A DNA stretch of 7,015 nucleotides from Ignavibacteriales bacterium (GTDB lineage Bacteria; Bacteroidota; Ignavibacteria; Ignavibacteriales; Melioribacteraceae). The translations under genes were made by a program, and so were the position numbers. Location: contig JAFGID010000058.1 of NCBI GenBank assembly GCA_016929735.1, positions 1-7,015 of the forward strand, in the 5' to 3' direction. The notes under the pieces are model-generated. The model saw only the letters and a program-made list of their open reading frames with translations. It made no database searches and was not told where the DNA came from. Shown one piece after another: positions 1 to 5,061 of this stretch (positions within the stretch are counted from its first letter, which is position 1; every line of letters begins with the position of its first letter).

Positions 1-70
1 ATTGGAGCATTTTAGAAAAACAGGAGAACTTGGTTTTCAATGCATGAATCCATTTGAAAATTTGAAATAA
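1..70 (+). CDS. C-terminal end of an unrecognised protein (truncated by window edge)
   Basis: An open frame beginning with the codon at position 2 reads LEHFRKTGELGFQCMNPFENLK and stops at TAA 68-70. The composition is protein-like and the frame has no competing start, so this is most likely the tail of a gene that begins upstream of the window. Twenty-two residues are too few to assign a family, and I do not recognise it. It is followed by over 300 bp of AT-rich spacer, so it is probably not in the same operon as the methyltransferase at 407. There is no clear hairpin terminator directly after the stop. Confidence 0.5.
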   Translation, partial: LEHFRKTGELGFQCMNPFENLK

Positions 71-214
71 TGGTTAATTGTTAATTTTTAGTGAGTAAAA
101 TGAAGAATAATATGTGTTAGAATGTAGATGATACAATATAATAATAAAATTTTCTGTAATTTTACCTTATAAATATTTGAATACTTGCATTAAAATATAG
201 GAATTTTGTATAAA

Positions 215-269
215 AAAGAATAAACGCAATATCATTATAAAAAAATTAAAATTATTGCGTAAAGAATAA
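215..269. repeat. 9-bp direct repeats abutting an 8-bp inverted repeat
   Basis: AAAGAATAA occurs at 215-223 and again at 261-269. Directly inside, with no gap, lie ACGCAATA (224-231) and its exact reverse complement TATTGCGT (253-260), enclosing a 21-bp A/T core (232-252). The layout is direct repeat, inverted repeat, core, inverted repeat, direct repeat. It looks like a very small insertion flanked by a target duplication, or a symmetrical protein-binding or recombination site. At 37 bp between the direct repeats it is far too short for an insertion sequence. A role as operator of the downstream operon is possible but is only inference. Confidence 0.4.
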
Positions 270-309
270 GTTGTGAGAAATGCTTTGCAGCTAAAACCAA
301 GAAAATGAG

Positions 310-390
310 ATGAAGAATGAAGATAAAAAATATTTTTACCCATTGGAAGAAGATAAAATCGCTCGCCGTACGTGGCGAGCATATTATTAA
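310..390 (+). CDS. Possible 26-aa leader or remnant ORF upstream of the methyltransferase
   Basis: ATG at 310 opens a 26-codon frame, MKNEDKKYFYPLEEDKIARR followed by TWRAYY, ending at TAA 388-390, 16 bp before the methyltransferase ATG. The frame is open upstream only to a TAA at 292-294, so it is not the end of a longer gene. Its composition (charged and aromatic, with Pro and Trp) is less biased than the random AT-rich frames around it. Its last third is encoded by the 361-380 hairpin. It could be a leader peptide whose translation affects expression of the R-M operon, a tiny gene, or a fragment left by a rearrangement. There is no recognisable ribosome binding site, and chance cannot be excluded at this length. 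Confidence 0.25.
   Translation: MKNEDKKYFYPLEEDKIARRTWRAYY
361..380 (+). promoter_or_regulatory. GC-rich hairpin 26 bp before the methyltransferase start
   Basis: GCTCGCC (361-367) and GGCGAGC (374-380) form a perfect 7-bp stem, six of its seven pairs G-C, around a 6-nt loop GTACGT. It stands out because the surrounding 300 bp is almost pure A/T. It lies in the presumed 5' untranslated region of the R-M operon and is followed by ATATTATTAA, not a T-tract, so it is not a typical intrinsic terminator. Possible roles are an mRNA stability or translation-control hairpin, an operator for a dimeric regulator, or half of a recombination site. The sequence does not decide between them. Confidence 0.45.
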
Positions 391-406
391 CTGAAAGAGA
401 AACTAT

Positions 407-1990
407 ATGAGTGTATTAGACTTGATTAATCTTAAACAGGCTAGCAGTTGGGCAACAGAATATTTAAAAAAGAATGTTACAACCTCAAATATTAGTTATT
501 TAGTACAATATGGGCGTATTAAAAAATATGGGGATAATGGGAGTACATTTATTTCGAAAAAGGAATTAGAAAAGTATTACAGTTCCTATAAAGGACAAAG
601 AGAAACTAACTGGCGAGAGCAATTAGGTGATGACTTAAATTGGGCATTATCTTTTGAACAATATAAAGAAGCTGAAACAACAAAACATGTTCACAGATTA
701 CATCCATATAAAGGAAAATTCATACCGCAATTAGTAGAATACTTTTTAGATGACCATACTGATAAATTTAAGAAAGAGGTTTATTTTAAACCAGGCGATA
801 TAGTTTATGACCCATTCTCTGGTAGTGGAACAACAATGGTTCAAGCCTGTGAACTAGGAATTCACGCAGTAGGTAATGACGTTTCTGCCTTTAATGCACT
901 TATTGGAAATTGTAAAGTTACAAAATACAATCTTATAGATATTCAGACTGAAATTGACAGAATTTCAAAAGCATTAAAATCATTTTTATTTGACCATAAA
1001 ACACTTGAATTTGAAGATAGACTTTTAAAAGAGTTATATATATTTAATAATAAATATTTTCCAGTACCAGAATATAAATACAAAGTTAAGCGCAAAGAGA
1101 TTAATGAAAAAAAATATGGTGAGGAAAAAGAAAAAAAATTTTTACCAATCTTTAACAACTTAGTAAAAGTGTATAATATTAAATTACGCCAAGACAAAGA
1201 GGATTCATTCCTTGATAAATGGTATACTCAACATATTCGTGATGAAATTCAATTTGTTTTTAATAAAATTAAAGAGATAAAAAATACTAATACAAAAAAA
1301 ATCGTTAGTATTATTCTAAGTAGAACAATAAGAAGTTGCAGAGCAACTACTCATGCAGACTTGGCGACATTGATTGAACCAATAACTGCAACTTATTACT
1401 GTGGTAAACATGGAAAAATTTGTAAGCCTTTGTTTTCTATACTGAAATGGTGGCAAACGTATTCAAAAGACACTGCAAAAAGATTAGCATATTATGATAA
1501 ACTTAGGAAAGATACTTTTCATACTTGTTTAACAGGCGACAGCAGAAATATTGACATAATCGAAGGACTTAGAAAACACAATCCCGATTTTGCAAAATTG
1601 GTTGAAAAGCAAAAAATAAAAGGAATTTTTTCCTCTCCCCCCTATGTTGGTTTAATTGATTATCACGAACAACACGCTTATGCGTATGATTTATTTGGAT
1701 TTAATCGAAAAGACGATTTAGAAATCGGACCGCTTTTCAAAGGACAAGGTAAAGAAGCTAAACAGAGTTACATTCAGGGAATAAGCGATGTGCTTATTAA
1801 TACAAAAAAATATCTTGTTGACGACTATGATATATTTCTTGTAGCAAACGACAAATACAAGATGTATCCAATTATCGCAGGTAATGCAGGAATGCAAATA
1901 GTAAATCAATATAAACGCCCAGTATTAAATCGTACTGAAAAAGATAAAGGAGCATATTCTGAAATAATTTTCCATTTGAAAGCAATATAA
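407..1990 (+). CDS. Type II DNA amino-methyltransferase (predicted N4-cytosine, GGNCC system)
   Basis: This 527-aa protein is predicted to transfer a methyl group from S-adenosylmethionine to an exocyclic amino group in DNA, protecting host sites from the endonuclease encoded at 3139. Visible parts in order: residues about 15-60 resemble a small helix-turn-helix of the excisionase/MerR type (VTTSNISYLVQYGRIKKYG ... FISKKELEKYY); HPYKGKFIPQL (99-109); AdoMet motif I DPFSGSGTT (135-143) with the acidic GND (157-159) after it; a long middle segment (about 170-370), probably target recognition, including RSCRATTHADLATL (309-322); LTGDSRN (375-381); catalytic motif IV SSPPY (409-413); and a C-terminal strand AYSEIIFHLK. 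Motif I before motif IV with a large insert fits the alpha-like order. SPPY favours N4-cytosine, whereas DPPY would favour N6-adenine; that is family knowledge, not proof. The HTH could allow autoregulation. The stop overlaps the next start (TAATG). Confidence 0.92.
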   Translation: MSVLDLINLKQASSWATEYLKKNVTTSNISYLVQYGRIKKYGDNGSTFISKKELEKYYSSYKGQRETNWREQLGDDLNWALSFEQYKEAETTKHVHRLHPYKGKFIPQLVEYFLDDHTDKFKKEVYFKPGDIVYDPFSGSGTTMVQACELGIHAVGNDVSAFNALIGNCKVTKYNLIDIQTEIDRISKALKSFLFDHKTLEFEDRLLKELYIFNNKYFPVPEYKYKVKRKEINEKKYGEEKEKKFLPIFNNLVKVYNIKLRQDKEDSFLDKWYTQHIRDEIQFVFNKIKEIKNTNTKKIVSIILSRTIRSCRATTHADLATLIEPITATYYCGKHGKICKPLFSILKWWQTYSKDTAKRLAYYDKLRKDTFHTCLTGDSRNIDIIEGLRKHNPDFAKLVEKQKIKGIFSSPPYVGLIDYHEQHAYAYDLFGFNRKDDLEIGPLFKGQGKEAKQSYIQGISDVLINTKKYLVDDYDIFLVANDKYKMYPIIAGNAGMQIVNQYKRPVLNRTEKDKGAYSEIIFHLKAI

Positions 1991-2100
1991 TGAAGCAATT
2001 ACTAGATAGATTACAAATATCAGTGGAACATCTTAAATGTCTTGATGAAGTATTTTCAGAACATAATGATGAGTATCAAAGAATAAATGAGTTCAGATGA
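1990..2100 (+). CDS. 36-aa mini-ORF coupled between methyltransferase and accessory gene
   Basis: The ATG at 1990 shares its A with the methyltransferase stop codon (TAATG), a classic arrangement for translational coupling. The frame reads MKQLLDRLQISVEHLKCLDE then VFSEHNDEYQRINEFR and stops at TGA 2098-2100, overlapping the next gene (ATG 2087) by 14 bp in another frame. The peptide is charged and leucine-rich and looks like an amphipathic helix or short coiled coil. Two readings are possible: a genuine small protein of the R-M operon, or the original N-terminus of the 349-aa protein, now separated by a natural or sequencing frameshift. The downstream frame has a TAA immediately before its ATG (2084-2086), so any fusion would need a shift between about 2087 and 2097. 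I recognise no family. Confidence 0.5.
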   Translation: MKQLLDRLQISVEHLKCLDEVFSEHNDEYQRINEFR

Positions 2101-3136
2101 GTTTAATCCAATTTACGAAGAAATTTCTAGGGAACTATATGCAGGAGGAAAAACTTCTTCAAATAGCAGAGTAAAATTAAATCGCCAAATGATTCTTGGC
2201 GACATTATAGAATATATTTTCTCCGGTAGAGCATATTATTATGCAGCAAAATCAGACAAACATTTAAGAAATTTTTACAAACTAATCTTCTATTCCGTTA
2301 ATCAGATGTTGTTGTTTGATACAATAACAGTTAACCCAGATTTAAGGCGAACTTATATTGAAAAACTTGAGGAAAAAATACCGAGAAAAGTACTTTATGA
2401 AAAACCTGGTGATGAAGAATTAGCAGAGCAAATAAAAGAAAGTGATGTAAAAATATGGCAAACAGAATGGACATCCACTATTGATGATTTTATTGATTCC
2501 CTTTTGCCAAAGACATTAGGAGCACCAAAGGAGTTAATCGTATTTGCAGAATTTATCCGTTTGCGATTTGGCATAATCATCCCTTTGTTACTAATTCAGA
2601 GAATTTTTGGGAATAAAAATCCTATTGCACCACCTGACTTTCTAATTCTTCAAAATAATAAAGAAATATATGGAATTGAAGTTGGGTATAAAAAAGAACT
2701 TCAAAGTCGTGAGTTTTCGATAAGGACTTCTATACCAACATTTGCTGTTGATTTAAAGCGAAATATGCATAACAGATGTCCAAAATGTGGTGAGAATATC
2801 CTATACTGTGATGTCTTGATTGAAAATTATTCTAATGGAACATTGGAGGAGGTTCTCACTGAACATAATGGTGAAAGAAAATTATTTTGTAATGAATGTC
2901 CGAAGTTTAATGAAGGTAATTGTAAATTCTCCAATTATTTCGGTTGGGTTGAAGGAGAAAACTTTAATGGACAACCATTGGATTCAAAGTCAAATAGACA
3001 TTATCATACAAGTTGTATAAAAGATGATAACTATTTGTATCGCAGAGTACCGATGAATATTTTGGAGAATCACAGAAATGACTTTTTTGCTCAAATACCT
3101 GAAATCGAAGGAATTGAAAATCTAATAAATAAATAA
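2087..3136 (+). CDS. Unrecognised R-M operon protein with possible PD-...-E nuclease core and Cys-rich segment
   Basis: This 349-aa protein lies between the methyltransferase and the TdeIII-type endonuclease and ends 2 bp before the latter, so it is surely part of the operon. The N-terminal half (1-175) is mostly helical, with hydrophobic stretches such as FGIIIPLLLIQRIFG (161-175). Next comes APPDFLI (181-187) and, 13 residues later, YGIEVGYKKE (195-204). This has the layout of a PD-x(n)-(D/E)-x-K nuclease core (P183, D184, E198), but the canonical lysine position is Gly200, with lysines at 202-203. A Cys-rich segment follows: C231, C234, C241, C268, C271, C279, then H305, H307 and C310, plausibly binding zinc. 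There is no signal peptide. I do not recognise the family. It may be a second restriction nuclease, a specificity or accessory subunit, or a degenerate endonuclease. The start at 2087 is the first ATG after an in-frame TAA and overlaps the mini-ORF. Confidence 0.65.
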   Translation: MSSDEFNPIYEEISRELYAGGKTSSNSRVKLNRQMILGDIIEYIFSGRAYYYAAKSDKHLRNFYKLIFYSVNQMLLFDTITVNPDLRRTYIEKLEEKIPRKVLYEKPGDEELAEQIKESDVKIWQTEWTSTIDDFIDSLLPKTLGAPKELIVFAEFIRLRFGIIIPLLLIQRIFGNKNPIAPPDFLILQNNKEIYGIEVGYKKELQSREFSIRTSIPTFAVDLKRNMHNRCPKCGENILYCDVLIENYSNGTLEEVLTEHNGERKLFCNECPKFNEGNCKFSNYFGWVEGENFNGQPLDSKSNRHYHTSCIKDDNYLYRRVPMNILENHRNDFFAQIPEIEGIENLINK

Positions 3137-3138
3137 AA

Positions 3139-3921
3139 ATGGCATTAACTCAAATACAAATACAGAAAGTTGAAACTGTTTTACGAAATAGTTTAAGACA
3201 TAAATTTCAAAACTATAATCCAGAGCCTGCTGTAATGCCTTTTCATACAAGATTGCTAGGGCAAGATAGAATGGCTTTATTTTCTTTTATCCATTCATTA
3301 AACACAAATTTTGGAACAAGCATTTTTGAACCAGTTGCAAAAGCATTGGCATTATCAACTTTTGCAAGTGCCGAATCCCAACAAATAGCAGGTAATCAAA
3401 TTTCATCAGAAGCACACAGAGTAATTCAAAATATCATGGACGGACTGGCAGTTGCAACCTCTTCACCGAATAAAAATGTAGAAATAAATGCAATTAGAGC
3501 TGTTTGCCAGTCAGGAGAAATGAAAACAGTTAGACCAACAAAAGTTGACATTAAGTTGGTAGGACATGACGGAACCATTTACTTATTCGACATTAAAACA
3601 GCAAAACCTAATGCCGGGGGATTTAAAGAATTTAAAAGAACACTTTTAGAGTGGGTAGCAACAACACTCGCTGTAAGTCCAGATGTAAATGTCCAGACAA
3701 TAATTGCAATCCCTTACAATCCTTATGAACCGCAACCATACAATCGTTGGACAATGAGAGGTATGCTCGACTTGGAAAACGAATTAAAAGTTGCAGCTGA
3801 ATTTTGGGATTTTTTAGGTGGACAAGGAGCATATACAGATTTGCTTAATATTTTTGAAGGAATCGGTTTAGAATTAAGACCCGAAATTGATGCATATTTT
3901 GCTAGATATAACAGAAAGTAA
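3139..3921 (+). CDS. TdeIII-family type II restriction endonuclease (predicted GGNCC)
   Basis: This 260-aa protein matches, from recall of the family, the TdeIII/MjaII type II restriction endonucleases, which recognise GGNCC. Characteristic stretches are PFHTRLLGQDRMALFSFIHS (34-53), the following SLNTNFGTSIFEPVAKALA, and IPYNPYEPQPYNRWTMRGML (191-210). The catalytic core is visible as a PD-(D/E)XK variant: KVD (D137), then YLFDIKTAKP with D151 and K153, followed by FKRTLLEWVA, a helix typical of such nucleases. The C-terminus, ELRPEIDAYFARYNRK, is intact, so the protein looks full length. Its role is to cut unmodified DNA in the cytoplasm, with the methyltransferase at 407 as protective partner. 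The start follows the previous stop by 2 bp (TAAAAATG) with no separate ribosome binding site, suggesting translational coupling that places nuclease synthesis behind methyltransferase synthesis. The exact cut position cannot be read from sequence. Confidence 0.9.
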   Translation: MALTQIQIQKVETVLRNSLRHKFQNYNPEPAVMPFHTRLLGQDRMALFSFIHSLNTNFGTSIFEPVAKALALSTFASAESQQIAGNQISSEAHRVIQNIMDGLAVATSSPNKNVEINAIRAVCQSGEMKTVRPTKVDIKLVGHDGTIYLFDIKTAKPNAGGFKEFKRTLLEWVATTLAVSPDVNVQTIIAIPYNPYEPQPYNRWTMRGMLDLENELKVAAEFWDFLGGQGAYTDLLNIFEGIGLELRPEIDAYFARYNRK

Positions 3922-3922
3922 T

Positions 3923-4002
3923 TTCGCCTTCGTCCTCCATGGTTATGGTGAAAGCTAAAAGAATCTGGTGGTAAATATGTAAAATGCGAAACAGCCGCCT
4001 AA
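3923..4002 (+). pseudogene. Frameshifted C-terminal coding remnant
   Basis: Directly after the endonuclease stop, one frame reads FAFVLHGYGES and stops at 3956-3958. A second frame, from 3952, reads KLKESGGKYVKCETAA and stops at TAA 4000-4002. Both pieces look like real protein, and they join with a single frame change near 3950-3957 to give a plausible C-terminus of about 25 residues. This suggests the decayed end of an unidentified gene whose upstream part is gone, perhaps displaced when the R-M operon arrived. The base composition is closer to the GC-richer element that follows than to the operon. At this length I cannot name a family, and chance remains possible. Confidence 0.4.
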
Positions 4003-4110
4003 GCTCATCAAACAACAGCGACTATACGGTTCGGGCGGTTTACCGACATCTCCGGAATTGCCCTTCGTTACACTTCAGACAACTTCGCATAGTCTCGACC
4101 GTTATTTTCT
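4003..4110. repeat. Imperfect GC-richer hairpin, attC-like candidate
   Basis: This stretch is clearly richer in G+C than the DNA on either side, has no ORF, and begins right after the stop of a coding remnant. GACTAT (4020-4025) pairs with ATAGTC (4089-4094). The stem continues inward, after one A/C mismatch, with CG (4027-4028) pairing CG (4086-4087). Outside it, AAC (4014-4016) can pair with GTT (4101-4103). Nested inside are GGGC (4033-4036) with GCCC (4060-4063) and a small GGT/ACC hairpin (4037-4044). An imperfect palindrome of about 90 nt, bounded by AAC and GTTA and placed just after a stop codon, is how integron attC sites look. However, the outer R boxes match RYYYAAC and GTTRRRY poorly, and no integrase is in the window. 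Alternatives are a structured RNA, a MITE or a terminator for the R-M operon. Confidence 0.35.
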
Positions 4111-4203
4111 AACACACGCTTTTAACTAATATTAAATAAAAGATCAAACCCATCAAAATAATTTTATTAAAATTATGTAAATTTAAATTAAAAGATTTAA
4201 ATA

Positions 4204-4456
4204 TTGTCGTTGAATTTTAATGAAGAAAGAATTATTTCAATTATTAATAAGTTTTCAAATGATTTTAATATATTGCAATCTGAGTTTAATAAGCCATACA
4301 AGAGGCTGGTAAATAGCATTCAAAGTTACAATTTAAGAGCGGATGAAGGCATTCGGTGTTTTTGAAAATCCCGATGATTTAACGGAATTTCTTTTATCTT
4401 GTGCAGTGCCGGAAAAATTAAATATAAATTTTGATAAAAATAAAAACACCAAATAA
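4204..4456 (+). pseudogene. Two out-of-frame ORF pieces, probable decayed gene
   Basis: One frame (4204-4365, non-ATG start) reads LSLNFNEERIISIINKFSND and continues through NKPYKRLVNSIQSYNLRADEG to a TGA. A second frame (4343-4456, ATG start) reads MKAFGVFENPDDLTEFLLSC then AVPEKLNINFDKNKNTK and ends at TAA, 12 bp before the SnoaL-like ATG. The pieces overlap by 23 bp and both have ordinary protein composition, so a single lost or gained base near 4343-4360 could have split one gene of about 80 codons. The 37-codon ORF could instead be a real small gene co-transcribed with its neighbour. I recognise neither piece. The DNA from about 4104 to 4203, between the hairpin and this remnant, is plain AT-rich sequence in which I see nothing. 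Confidence 0.35.
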
Positions 4457-4468
4457 AGAGAGCATATT

Positions 4469-4870
4469 ATGAAAAAGATCGAATTAGAAATTTTAACAAA
4501 AAAATATGTACAGGCGTGGTGCAGTGGGAATCCTGAAAAGGTTGCATCCTTTTTCGCTCCCCAGGGTTCGTCAAGCGATAATGGCGAACCAGCAGCAGTT
4601 GGTCGAGAAGCAATCGCACAATCTATCGGTAAATTAATGCTCGCCTTTCCTGATATGGTTGTTACATTGGATAATCTGCTTATTCAATCTGATAATGTAG
4701 AATTTCATTGGACATTAAGCGGAACCAACACAGGCCCTAATGGAACAGGGAATAAGGTTAAAATTAAAGGTGTGGATTTTTGGAAAATTGACGATGATGG
4801 ATTAATTCAAGAATCGCAAGGTAGTTTTGATGTTGAAGAATTTAAAAGACAAATAGAACAGGGGTGTTGA
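4469..4870 (+). CDS. SnoaL/NTF2-like small protein
   Basis: This 133-aa protein has the length and pattern of the SnoaL-like branch of the NTF2-like superfamily, a cone-shaped alpha+beta fold with an internal pocket. The N-terminal helix KKYVQAWCSGNPEKVASFFAP (11-31) is the usual opening. VGREAIAQSIGKLMLAFPDM (44-63) is the second typical block. The strands VEFHWTLSGTNTGPNGTG (77-94) and VKIKGVDFWKIDDDGLIQES (97-116) are the diagnostic pair. Members include isomerases, cyclases, dehydratases and many ligand-binding proteins of unknown role, so the fold is fairly secure but the reaction is not. No signal peptide is present, so it is probably cytoplasmic. AAAGAGAG about 4 to 11 nt before the ATG is a weak ribosome binding site. 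It stands alone between decayed DNA and a 190-bp AT-rich gap, with no evident partner. Confidence 0.82.
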   Translation: MKKIELEILTKKYVQAWCSGNPEKVASFFAPQGSSSDNGEPAAVGREAIAQSIGKLMLAFPDMVVTLDNLLIQSDNVEFHWTLSGTNTGPNGTGNKVKIKGVDFWKIDDDGLIQESQGSFDVEEFKRQIEQGC

Positions 4871-4992
4871 GCAATGATGTTTTCTGTTTCTGTCATTATG
4901 ATATTTAAATAAAAAATTATTTTCAAAGTATTCATTATAAATTTTTTCAAATCTTTCTGTAAATATTCTAAAACATAAAAAAGTTTTTAATA

Positions 4993-5021
4993 TTGCATTT
5001 GCTGCTAATAGATTATCTTTG
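4993..5021 (+). promoter_or_regulatory. Bacteroidota-type promoter candidate for the acyl-CoA synthetase
   Basis: TTG at 4993-4995, an 18-bp spacer, and TATCTTTG at 5014-5021 match the -33 TTG and -7 TAnnTTTG elements known for the primary sigma factor of Bacteroidota. Transcription would begin at about 5027-5030, leaving a leader of roughly 35 nt before the ATG at 5062. It is the best exact match I found in the non-coding DNA. Motifs this short do occur by chance in AT-rich DNA. Confidence 0.45.
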
Positions 5022-5061
5022 AATGGTGATATTTAATAATTACTTTATTTAATTGGTAAAA

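Larger units (their letters stand above)
71..406. other. AT-rich intergenic region upstream of the R-M operon
   Basis: This 336-bp stretch is strongly AT-rich and has no convincing long gene. A 71-codon minus-strand frame (167-382) is rich in Phe, Leu, Ile and Tyr, as expected from reading AT-rich DNA backwards, and I treat it as spurious. The stretch holds a direct/inverted repeat structure at 215-269, a possible 26-codon ORF at 310-390 and a GC-rich hairpin at 361-380. It must contain the operon promoter. No exact TAnnTTTG box was found on the + strand. A sigma70-like pair, TTGCAT at about 185 and TATAAA at about 209, is possible but weak. Only a poor purine-rich stretch (GAAAGAGAAA) precedes the ATG at 407. 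Confidence 0.5.

Noticed and set aside
167..382. 71-codon minus-strand ORF rich in Phe, Leu, Ile and Tyr
   Set aside because: Its composition is what the reverse of AT-rich, A-rich DNA gives; there is no motif or start signal, and it overlaps the repeat structure and hairpin.
3922..3991. TTTCGC (3922-3927) and GCGAAA (3986-3991) as a second recombination-site stem
   Set aside because: Only 6 bp with a 58-nt loop and no nested pairing; it also overlaps the coding remnant.
4119..4142. CTTTTA ... TAAAAG inverted repeat right of the attC-like element
   Set aside because: Pure A/T 6-bp arms in AT-rich DNA; expected by chance and would form a very weak stem.
377..4470. GAGCATATTAT word repeated at 377, 2229 and 4460 (13 bp shared by the first two), seeming to bracket the R-M operon
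   Set aside because: One copy lies inside a coding sequence, and about one or two shared 13-mers are expected by chance in 7 kb of DNA this AT-rich.
4874..4898. AATGA ... TCATT possible terminator after the SnoaL-like gene
   Set aside because: A 5-bp A/T-rich stem with a 15-nt loop and no T-tract is not a credible terminator.
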